The notes below the pieces were generated by a model that saw nothing but the letters and a program-made list of their open reading frames with translations, did no database searches and was not told where the DNA came from. A stretch of DNA of 64,000 nt from Aminipila terrae (GTDB lineage Bacteria; Bacillota; Clostridia; Peptostreptococcales; Anaerovoracaceae). The stretch covers positions 1,798,001-1,862,000 of the forward strand of contig NZ_CP047591.1 of NCBI RefSeq assembly GCF_010120715.1, in the 5' to 3' direction. This document shows, piece by piece, positions 49,955 to 57,731 of the stretch. The first letter of the stretch is position 1. Each line of letters begins with the position of its first letter. Position numbers and translations under genes: made by a program.

Positions 49955-51264
49955 ATGAAAGTATTAATTGTAGGCAGTGGGGGCCGTGAACATGCTATTG
50001 CGTGGAAACTGGCTCAAAGTCCTAAAGTAGACAAAATTTATTGTGCTCCCGGTAATGCAGGAATTGCAGCGGTTGCAGAATGTATACCGGTGAAATCAGA
50101 GGATATAGATGGAATATGCAAAGCAGCAAAAGAAAAAAATATAGATCTGGCTGTTATAGGGCCAGAAGTTCCTTTAGCCATGGGCATTGTTGATGAACTT
50201 GAAAAGCAGGGAGTAAGAGTCTTTGGACCAAATAAGAAATGTGCACAGCTTGAAGCAAGTAAGGCCTTTACAAAAGCATTTCTGGCAAGGCACAAGATTC
50301 CAACTGCTGGCTATAAGGAGTTTACCGATAAAGAAGAACTGTTAAAGTCTGTTGGAATGTACGGATATCCTATGGTCATAAAGGCGGATGGACTTGCTGC
50401 AGGTAAAGGGGTTGTAATAGCAGAAACTGAGCCAGAGGCTATCAAAGCCATTGAAGAAATGATGGGAGAAAAGGTATTTGGCGCTGCAGGAGATAAAATC
50501 GTTGTAGAAGAATATCTTACAGGGATTGAAGCCTCCATGCTTTGCTTTGTGGATGAGCATACGATTATTCCTATGGAATCTGCCCAGGACTATAAACGAA
50601 TCTTTGATGGGGATAAAGGACCCAATACAGGGGGATGGGTACTTATTCCCCAAGTCTTGTTTTTAATAAAGAACTGGAAGAAAGAATACGTGTAGAGATC
50701 CTTAATCCCACATTAGAGGGATTTCAAAAAGATGGGCTGGATTTTAAGGGCGTTTTGTTTATAGGCCTCATGATCGGTGAAGACGGGCCGAAAGTTATTG
50801 AATTCAATAACCGTTTCGGTGACCCAGAAACTCAGTCTGTATTGCTTAGACTGGAAAGTGACTTATTCGACATTTTTAACGCGGTAGTTGACAATAAACT
50901 AAATGATGTAAATATAAAGTGGAGCCACAAAAAGGCAGTATGTGTTGTTCTGGCATCCGGTGGATATCCGGGGGATTATGAAAAAGGAAAAGAAATTCAT
51001 GGCCTCAATGGGGTTCATGAGGATGCAATTGTATTTCATGCTGGAACCAGATTTAAAGAAAAGAAACCAATGGTTTCAGACAATGACAGCGGAGCATCAG
51101 AGCAGGAAAATGTAATCCTTACGGACGGTGGCAGAGTATTAGGTGTTGCTGTACTTGGCGATACTCATGATGAAGCCAGAGCTAAAGCCTTTGAAAATGT
51201 TAAAAAAATCAGTTTTGAGGGAATGCAGTACAGAACAGATATAGGGCTGATTGTAAGAAAATAA
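49955..51264 (+). CDS. purD: Phosphoribosylamine-glycine ligase, frameshifted
   Basis: ATP-grasp enzyme of about 437 residues making GAR. N-terminal VLIVGSGGREHAIAWKLA; ATP-grasp core YPMVIKADGLAAGKGVVIA. A G5 run at 50630-50634 should be G6: adding a G gives KGPNTGGMGTYSPSLVF and links the halves; EFNNRFGDPETQ follows. Last gene of the purine operon, ended by a strong terminator. Confidence 0.93.
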
Positions 51265-51288
51265 AATATAATAATGGAAATAATGAAT

Positions 51289-51324
51289 AAAAGCATTGTT
51301 TGCACATAGTAAACAATGCTTTTA
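51289..51324. terminator. Bidirectional terminator between purD and the small peptide gene
   Basis: A 13-bp perfect stem (AAAAGCATTGTTT with AAACAATGCTTTT) and a 9-base loop, with U-runs on both strands, between converging transcripts. Confidence 0.9.
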
Positions 51325-51325
51325 T

Positions 51326-51574
51326 TTATACCCATTTCCAGTTTGTCAGCCACTTGTTGTAGGTGATGGACCATAAACGCTTTTGTCCTTTTCCGTTTAC
51401 TGTTCGAAAGCGCCATTCCGTTTCGGCAGCACGATAAATAATCTTGCTATTTTCAGTGGGCGCATTTAATTCTGATGAAGAGGCGTAGACCATATTATTT
51501 TCATTTAAAATATAGTTTGTAGAAGATAGCAGTAGGCCGACTGTTAAATAAGTAAAAATTTTTTTTAAGTTCAT
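51326..51574 (-). CDS. Small secreted Trp-rich peptide
   Basis: 82 residues. A signal peptide (LKKIFTYLTVGLLLSSTNYIL, cleavage plausible after VYA) leaves a mature part of about 50 residues that is basic and Trp-rich at its end (TEWRFRTVNGKGQKRLW, then WLTNWKWV). I do not recognise the family. It follows the M56 peptidase gene by 26 bases behind AAGGAGG, in a BlaI-M56-peptide operon. Candidates are an antimicrobial peptide, a cell-wall ligand or a signal cleaved by the M56 protein; none is proven. Confidence 0.75.
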   Translation of the reverse strand: MNLKKIFTYLTVGLLLSSTNYILNENNMVYASSSELNAPTENSKIIYRAAETEWRFRTVNGKGQKRLWSITYNKWLTNWKWV

Positions 51575-51600
51575 AAATAAATTCCTCCTTGGGCAATGAA

Positions 51601-52761
51601 TTATTGTTTAATAGATAGTGATAAAAATGGTTCTTCAGAAATATTGGTGATATCAAATTGATACTGATTATTAACATATAGCGAATAAGTACCATCTCTA
51701 TTATTTTTTAAATATGAATTCTGTGGGGAAACGGAGAAAGATTGTTCGAATCCGGCTTCAACTGTAGGTTCATATACAGGCTGGAGAACAAAAACATATG
51801 AAAAGAAAAAGGATAGTAGAATTGTGGCATATACCAAAATTAAAGAGAACTTATTTTTTTTCTTTGGTTGATTATCCAATACTAACATAAATCTTTGTTC
51901 GATTTTTTTCATATTATTCGTGCTTACTAAAAAAGACATAGATGGAAGTCTGTTATATTCGTAATCCCTTTTTAAACTTAATTGAAATTTAATAATTTTT
52001 GTTATACTTTTTAAATATTCCAGTCGGTCATTATCATTCATTTTAGCGGTAAGTTTTAAGTCGCAGTGGACTTCCAATATATGGTTCAAGTTTACTTTTA
52101 AAGCATAAACAAATGGATTCCACCAGAAGATTATACTGATTATGCACATAAGTAGTTTAATCCAAATATCTTTATTTAGAAAATGATGCCATTCATGTAA
52201 TAGTATGCTTTTTAGCTCGCTATCTGTAAAGGAAATATCAGGTAAAAAAATTGTGGGTTTTAGAAAGCCTGTAACCATTGGAACAATAATCCATGAGGCT
52301 CGAATAAACTTTACTTTTAATTTTTTATGACCTGTTTTTTGGATTTGATTTAGGCAGAAAAGGAGTTGCTTATCCTGTGTTTCTTTTTCAGTCCGTATGA
52401 TTTTAACCAGTCGAATTGATTGCAGTATATATACTAGTAGAAAATATAAACTACCAGATATCCAAAAAAGAACAATTAAGTTTAATAAACAAACATGAAT
52501 TTCATTATTACAAATAGAGAATCTTGAGACAGTCAAAAAATCTATGATAGCCGGAAAAACCCACGTCGAATGGATAACAAACGTAATAGGAAGTTCAAAA
52601 GAGCATAGCAAGCGGAGAAAACACGTAACGGTTAAAAGCAGCAAGGGAGTAAGACTGAAATTAATAATAAAGTTACTGCGCAACCGTACAAAAGAAATCA
52701 TCGCGATAAATATGTTAAACCAAATAATTGCCATCACGAAAGAGAAAACTGTGATACCCAT
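51601..52761 (-). CDS. M56 (BlaR1-like) membrane metallopeptidase
   Basis: 386 residues. Three or four membrane helices surround a cytoplasmic zinc protease with the HExxH motif in LLHEWHHFLNKDIW and the NPFVYALKVNLN segment. A last membrane helix (FSLILVYATILLSFFFSYVFVL) is followed by only about 65 outside residues, so the penicillin-binding sensor of BlaR1 is missing. Such proteins sense an outside signal and cleave a BlaI-type repressor. It begins 2 bases after blaI. Confidence 0.88.
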   Translation of the reverse strand: MGITVFSFVMAIIWFNIFIAMISFVRLRSNFIINFSLTPLLLLTVTCFLRLLCSFELPITFVIHSTWVFPAIIDFLTVSRFSICNNEIHVCLLNLIVLFWISGSLYFLLVYILQSIRLVKIIRTEKETQDKQLLFCLNQIQKTGHKKLKVKFIRASWIIVPMVTGFLKPTIFLPDISFTDSELKSILLHEWHHFLNKDIWIKLLMCIISIIFWWNPFVYALKVNLNHILEVHCDLKLTAKMNDNDRLEYLKSITKIIKFQLSLKRDYEYNRLPSMSFLVSTNNMKKIEQRFMLVLDNQPKKKNKFSLILVYATILLSFFFSYVFVLQPVYEPTVEAGFEQSFSVSPQNSYLKNNRDGTYSLYVNNQYQFDITNISEEPFLSLSIKQ

Positions 52762-52763
52762 TT

Positions 52764-53174
52764 CTATTTCTTCTTACTCCTTTTTTTTGCCTCAAGTATA
52801 GCCTCTAAACGGTTAAGTGTTTCATCATCAATTTCCTCATCTTGAAAGAGAGAAGCCACGAAATCGCCCAAGTCAGCGGACTTTAAAGAAAAAGTCCCAA
52901 AACTTTTTTTAAGCTGCATAGCTTCATAATCTCCTTTGGTAATCGATGCCGAAAAAGTACGACCATAATTTTTCCCGGTCTTAACAAATCCATCCACCTT
53001 AATTGCCTCCTTTTTCAATAGTTGATTAAGCAATATATGAATGGAACTGGATTTCCAGCTTCGTTCGGTGGACAGCTCTATAATTTGGGAACGTGATAAT
53101 GGCTGGTTCTCCGACCATAAAAGCTCCATAATTTCCTGTTCATTTGGAGTTAATGAAAATTTATTGTCTCTCAT
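52764..53174 (-). CDS. BlaI/MecI family repressor
   Basis: 136 residues. An N-terminal winged helix (LTPNEQEIMELLWSENQPLSRSQIIELS ... SSSIHILLNQLLKKEAI) is followed by the helical dimerisation region (DLGDFVASLFQDEEIDDETLNRLEAILE). Family members bind TACA-N2-TGTA dyads and are cleaved by the partner M56 protease. It heads the operon with the M56 and peptide genes. Confidence 0.92.
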   Translation of the reverse strand: MRDNKFSLTPNEQEIMELLWSENQPLSRSQIIELSTERSWKSSSIHILLNQLLKKEAIKVDGFVKTGKNYGRTFSASITKGDYEAMQLKKSFGTFSLKSADLGDFVASLFQDEEIDDETLNRLEAILEAKKRSKKK

Positions 53175-53241
53175 AAAATCAACTCTTTCCTAATTTAATT
53201 TCTGATTATAGAAGAACTTTATCCAATAATTATATAAAAAC

Positions 53242-53271
53242 ATTATAAAGGACGGTTAAATATTATGTCAA
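53242..53271 (-). promoter_or_regulatory. Predicted promoter of the BlaI operon
   Basis: On the minus strand TTGACA (53271-53266), an 18-bp spacer and TATAAT (53247-53242). Confidence 0.7.
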
Positions 53272-53297
53272 GATATAAAATATTATTGAATTTATTG

Positions 53298-53326
53298 TTG
53301 ACAAATTGAATGATTAAATGCATTAT
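53298..53326 (+). promoter_or_regulatory. Predicted divergent promoter toward the secreted protein
   Basis: TTGACA (53298-53303), a 17-bp spacer and CATTAT (53321-53326). It is back to back with the BlaI-operon promoter. Confidence 0.6.
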
Positions 53327-53340
53327 ATAGTTATGTTGAA

Positions 53341-53350
53341 TACAACTGTA
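53341..53350. promoter_or_regulatory. Candidate BlaI-type operator
   Basis: TACAACTGTA is a TACA-N2-TGTA dyad, the core of BlaI/MecI operators. It sits about 15 bp past the -10 of the plus-strand promoter, in the right place to block it. Confidence 0.5.
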
Positions 53351-53641
53351 TAATTTTAGTATAAATTCTGTAAATATATTTAAATGTGCAATATATTGAA
53401 AAAATATTAAATTATAAAATTGAAGATTGGGCATTTTGCAGAGCATTATATTTTTAGTTTTTGGCTAAAAAATTGTTGGAGGCATACACGAGAAAAATGA
53501 GTCATCATCGACATTATGGGGATTAATAAAAAATAAGGCTCTAGAGAGGAGTGATGTATATGATTGTATGGTAATTCACAAACAAATAAATTCTAGTACT
53601 GTTTATGAAACTAAATTAAATTCACATAAAGGGGAATAAAT
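53351..53641 (+). other. Long AT-rich leader with two mini-frames
   Basis: About 290 bases before the secreted-protein gene. Two tiny frames have usable ribosome sites: 53497-53526 (MSHHRHYGD, behind GGAGG) and 53554-53574 (MYMIVW, behind GAGAGGAG). They could be leader peptides, or decay remnants. No riboswitch fold that I know. Confidence 0.35.
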
Positions 53642-54235
53642 ATGAGAAAAACAATAATTTTATGTTTAATATTATCATTAATATTATGTAATTTTGGAGT
53701 GAGTTTTGCTGGCGAGAAATATACAACAACTATAAATAAAAATTTGGATATGGATGAACAATATGTTTCTATCCCTAATATTACTACGAGATCTGCACAT
53801 ATGATACCAGGGAAGAGTCAATATGACGATAATAATTGGGGAAGTGGGAAAAAAGCATATTCTAAAATTTATAGTAAGTGTGTTATGTCTGACGGATTTT
53901 GGGAAGGCGTGGTATATTCTCAATTTGAGGGCTATGGATACACAGAATGGCAAGGAACAGGCACACCATTAAAAGTGAAATCCGGGGTAACTGTTAGTGC
54001 TACAGGAGTATTACCACAAATAAGTTATAATGGCTCCAATTGGAGTTTGCTTACCAATGTTCGTGATCTTGGTGAGACAGAAAAGAAAAAGAGTAAATCA
54101 GTTAAGCATTCTTATTATGATGTAAAAATACAAAGCATTACTGCTCTATCAATAGTATTTAAAGTTAACTCATATATTGATCATCCAACTTTAGGAGGGA
54201 TGAATGCGACGGAGGATGTTTGGTGGTGGAACTAA
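53642..54235 (+). CDS. Secreted protein of unknown function
   Basis: 197 residues. A clear signal peptide (KTIILCLILSLILCNFGVSFA) precedes a mature part rich in Gly, Ser, Tyr and Trp (DDNNWGSGKKAYSKIYSK, YGYTEWQGTGTP, ATEDVWWWN), with predicted beta strands and a single cysteine. I do not recognise a family. Low GC compared with the flanking purine and OPT genes. It follows GGGGA and is probably controlled by the BlaI-type site upstream. Confidence 0.75.
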   Translation: MRKTIILCLILSLILCNFGVSFAGEKYTTTINKNLDMDEQYVSIPNITTRSAHMIPGKSQYDDNNWGSGKKAYSKIYSKCVMSDGFWEGVVYSQFEGYGYTEWQGTGTPLKVKSGVTVSATGVLPQISYNGSNWSLLTNVRDLGETEKKKSKSVKHSYYDVKIQSITALSIVFKVNSYIDHPTLGGMNATEDVWWWN

Positions 54236-54285
54236 TATGAATCCATCATGAGGAATGGATTAGAAATGTAAAACACGGAAATTTA

Positions 54286-54323
54286 ATAGTCTGTTGACTC
54301 TGAAGTTAGAGTTAACAGGCTAT
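54286..54323 (+). other. 16-bp intercistronic stem-loop without U-run
   Basis: Arms 54286-54301 and 54308-54323 pair almost fully, allowing G-U pairs, around a 6-base loop. No U-run follows, so it more likely protects or processes the message between the secreted-protein and lipoprotein genes. Confidence 0.5.
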
Positions 54324-54404
54324 GTAAATGTGATTATAGAATTTATTCAGAGAATATTAATAGTGTAATTAACTTTACGGAGGGGCTGGGGAGATTCAAG
54401 GAAG

Positions 54405-56104
54405 ATGTATACATATAGAAAATTGATTTCATTAATGATAGTATTAATTTTTTTAATTACAGTGGGTTGCAATATCCAAGAAACATCGGAGACAGACTAT
54501 GGGTGGAGAAAAAACACGTTGGAACTATTTCATGAAGCAGAAGTAGAGAGAGGAAAATATCTTCCAATAGAATCAATGCTAGAAAAGAATAAATTAGTAA
54601 GTTTGGATGATACATGGAGATATGTTTGTATACTTCAGATGATACATGGACACGTTTATAAAAAGCAAGAATTGAAAAAAAGTTTGTATAATTATTTAAA
54701 TAAGACTGAGAATATTGAATTGACAGATTTATGTAAGATTATATATATGCTAGAAATAATAGCTCCTGATAGTTTAAGACTAAAAAACATAAAAACATTT
54801 GTTAATAATAATATTATTGATAAAAATGGCCAAATACAAAATATTTATTATAATGAAAATAAACAAGATCAAAATGAAAAAAAAGATGAGGAACAAATGA
54901 TAAATTCAATATATTTTTTGTCTTTACTCAAAAACAATAAAATCTTATCTGAACAGGAAAGAAAAATTATAATAAATCATTTATTAAATTCATGGAAAAA
55001 TAATCAAAAAAGCCAAAAGAATGTATTAACTAGTTATTCTATTATTCTAAGTTTAAATAATTTAAATTATGATATTAAAAAAATAAATGATATACAAAGT
55101 TTTATAGAGTATCTTAATAAAGAATATACGAAAATAAAGCAACAACCGTATGAAGATATTCTAAAGACAGATTTAATAGTTGAGTTGCTCCAGCTATTAG
55201 ACTCTGACTTTAAACTTGAGAAGGGAACTGTTGATATAATATTTAATCAACAAAAAGGAGGATTTCCTTTAGAACGGGATTCGTATGCAAGTGGGGTAGG
55301 TACATATATCGTAATAAGAATGCTAAAAAATGAAAATTTTTCAGGATATGTAAAGGATGATTTAATTAAGTATATCAATAAAAAACAAAGCAGTAATGGA
55401 ATGTTTCAAATTGATCACTTTAGCAAAACTAATCTTTTGCCAAGTGTGCTATCTATATTAGCAATTAAAAATTTAAAGGATATTGAGTACAATAATTTTA
55501 ACTTTGTCAGAACTGAGTTGAAAAGATTGGCTGAATTAAACAATATTAGTTTAATTGAAGTATATTATTCTTTGCTCTTATTAAAAGATACACCATATTT
55601 TAGCCAAAGTGTAGATATAGTAAAAAAGTATCTAGAAACTTCAGAAATAAAAGTAAACGATATAAATAATGCATATTATCTTTTTCAGATAAGTGGGTTA
55701 ATTTCTGAACCTTTGCCAGAAGAAATAAAAACACCAGTAATAAAAATGCGGAAAAATATTTATTAAAAATTATTAGAGAACAGAATAATATAAATTATGA
55801 AGAATTATATTATTGCCTAGTATTGCTTAATCGGAATAACGTAACGATTACAAAGGACATTGACTTGATTGTAAACAAAAATATAAGCAGAGAGAATTTT
55901 ACAATTGGAGAATTGTATTATTATATAAAATGTCTAAATGAACTAAATATCACTTTGCCTAATGACTTAAAAAATCAACTTAGCAAGTATGCTTCTAAAA
56001 AAGGCGGTTTTAAATTAACAACTGACAATGAAGAAGTAACGTTACTTAGCACATACTTTGGAACTGAGTTAATTAAGGAGTTGAATACGAGGAAGTATGT
56101 TTAA
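54405..56104 (+). CDS. Lipoprotein with alpha-alpha repeat domain, frameshifted
   Basis: An N-terminal lipobox signal (MIVLIFLITVGC) marks a lipoprotein anchored outside the membrane. The rest, about 540 residues, is helical with repeats such as IIFNQQKGGFPLERD, KKQSSNGMFQIDH and SKYASKKGGFKLTTD. These resemble the prenyltransferase/squalene-cyclase-like alpha-alpha toroid. A base is missing in the A5 run at 55742-55746; adding one A gives VIKNAEKYLLKIIREQ and joins both frames to 56104. Very Asn- and Lys-rich, AT-rich codons. Function unknown; partner of the secreted protein is inferred from position. Confidence 0.72.
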
Positions 56105-56156
56105 GTTTATTATAATCTATATTATGTTATAGTAATTATGTTGGAGGATATAAATA

Positions 56157-56692
56157 ATGCGTCTTAAAAGTTTAAATTTAATATTGATGATTTTTTGCAC
56201 GCTTTTTCTGTTAAACCAAATTATTAATATGCCAGACCATTCATTAAATAATTTTGTATGGATATCCATTGCCTGTAATATCATTGTAATCCTATTATTA
56301 GCCAACTATTATTTTAATACAAATTTTCTTTATATTAAAAAATAATAATTATAGTGATTATTATTTCCCTATATATGTCTGCAGGTACATGGATATTAAA
56401 GTACGATATGCATGGATATATAACAAATGGAGAAAATATTAATGCATATGTTGAATATGAAAATGTTACGAAGTTACCGCTAGAGATATGCAAAGTCATT
56501 TCGCTAGAAGGAAAAAATACAGAGAGGCTTGAGAGGGTTTGTGTAGAGAATAATGAAAATACATATAAAGTAAATACCTACGTAAAAACTAAGAGAATAG
56601 ATCAAGTAGATTCTATTTCCAATATAATAATATTTAAACTATTCAAACTCATTCCCCTTGTTAAAATAACAAAGGTGACTTATCATTTGTAA
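56157..56692 (+). CDS. Small membrane protein of the AT-rich island, frameshifted
   Basis: About 179 residues after repair. Three hydrophobic helices (LILMIFCTLFLLNQIIN, FVWISIACNIIVILLLANYYF, IIIVIIISLYMSAGTWIL) precede a soluble part with beta character (GYITNGENINAYVEYENVTKLPLE). An A6 run at 56337-56342 lacks one A; adding it joins the two frames. GGAGG precedes the ATG. A decayed fragment of a related gene lies at 61373-61426. Family unknown; an immunity or partner role is possible. Confidence 0.65.
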
Positions 56693-56893
56693 AAACTTTG
56701 CGTTTACGGTGTTTGTTTGTGGTGCTGTATGTGAAGAACCGAAGAATTTTTTCTAATCTTTGTTCTGCTGTGTTGATTATTGCTCTGCAATTATCCTCAT
56801 AGGTCTGGAAAGTGGTATTTAGATTTTGATTTAAAAGCTCGTTGCTCCTTTGGATTAAACTTTTTATCAACCGAACTTTATCTTTATCTTTTG
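56661..56893 (-). pseudogene. Possible gene remnant
   Basis: A minus-strand frame of about 75 codons reads DKDKVRLIKSLIQRSNELLNQ and ends RKVFTNDKSPLLF. It looks protein-like (helical, basic end) but has no good start and no recognised family. It overlaps the end of the membrane protein gene. Likely a decayed fragment. Confidence 0.3.
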
Positions 56894-56972
56894 GTAATGA
56901 TTAGGCAGAGAATCTATGATAGAATATTGACAATTAACATATAATATACTGAAACACGGAAGGAGTCATCTT

Positions 56973-57254
56973 ATGATTGTAGGAACCATGTTAATTGAGC
57001 TTCATGCACCCTGGGTACATTCTTTAAAAGAAAAACGTATGGTTGTAAAAAGTATCTGCGCAAAGGCCGGCAACAAATTCAATATTTCAATAGCAGAAGT
57101 GGATAAACAGGATATGCACCAGGCTATTGTAATAGGGATAGCCTGTGTAACAGATGAAACAGCCCATGCTAACAGTATTCTGGATAATGTGCTTAATTTT
57201 ATTGAAGATAATACAGAAGCCGAAGTAGTTTCAGTAAGTCGTGAACTATTATAG
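56973..57254 (+). CDS. ylxP: DUF503 (YlxP) family protein
   Basis: 93 residues (IVGTMLIELHAPWVHSLKEKRMVVKSI, AEVDKQDMHQAIVIGIACV). YlxP-type proteins are often near rbfA and are linked to ribosome maturation. Here the gene is isolated. Ribosome site GGAAGGAG. Confidence 0.9.
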   Translation: MIVGTMLIELHAPWVHSLKEKRMVVKSICAKAGNKFNISIAEVDKQDMHQAIVIGIACVTDETAHANSILDNVLNFIEDNTEAEVVSVSRELL

Positions 57255-57269
57255 ATACTGATAAATTAA

Positions 57270-57318
57270 AAATACCCTTTGATGTAGTGTTATTTCCTAC
57301 ATCAAGGGGTATTTATTT
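57270..57318. terminator. Bidirectional terminator between ylxP and the PqqD-like gene
   Basis: An 18-base imperfect stem (AAATACCC..TTGATGTAG with CTACATCAA..GGGTATTT), 9-base loop, U-rich on both sides. Confidence 0.85.
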
Positions 57319-57380
57319 TTGTTCATTTTTAGCGTTTGCGCTTATGTAACTATAGCGCTTTCCACGCTTTTTAGAGAAAC

Positions 57381-57731
57381 TTAAGGCTGAACTTTTTCGA
57401 TATAGTGGCACCGATGCTGAATATAGGTCAGAAACAGCGACAGTCTTTCATAGAGGGGGTGCACCTTATCTCCGAACTTAGCTTCAAGCGCCTCACCAAT
57501 TTCCCGTACCGTTTTATGGCCATCGATTTGCAGGAAGGCGTAACTTCCGAAGTCATCCATCGCAATCTGCCGATATTCTGGGATTTTGACCCTCAGCTTT
57601 CGGAAAAAGCGTTGAATCATATGATCCTGTTTAATCAGTATAGTCACGATGCCCTCATCACTGACCTCATATAGAAGCTTGCTTGAAACTTGAAATATGA
57701 TATCTAATAAATTGGGTTGTTTAGCTGACAT
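57381..57731 (-). CDS. PqqD-like peptide-recognition protein
   Basis: 116 residues. The core YRQIAMDDFGSYAFLQIDGHKTVREIGEALEAKFGDKVHPLYERLSLFLTYI matches the PqqD winged-helix fold that holds RiPP precursors for radical SAM enzymes, but no radical SAM enzyme or precursor is adjacent. Its start overlaps the end of the OPT transporter gene by 11 bases, so translation is coupled to it. It may gate or escort peptides taken up by the transporter; that is inference. Confidence 0.8.
   Translation of the reverse strand: MSAKQPNLLDIIFQVSSKLLYEVSDEGIVTILIKQDHMIQRFFRKLRVKIPEYRQIAMDDFGSYAFLQIDGHKTVREIGEALEAKFGDKVHPLYERLSLFLTYIQHRCHYIEKVQP

Noticed and set aside
18618..50634. Programmed frameshifting or phase variation at the G-runs
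   Set aside because: The breaks hit unrelated core genes (gltA, purL, purD, scpB) without slippery heptamers or downstream structures, and all go in the same direction, as expected from homopolymer undercalling.
52764..53174. Beta-lactam resistance locus
   Set aside because: BlaI and an M56 protease are present, but the M56 protein has no penicillin-binding sensor domain and no beta-lactamase or PBP2a gene is near.
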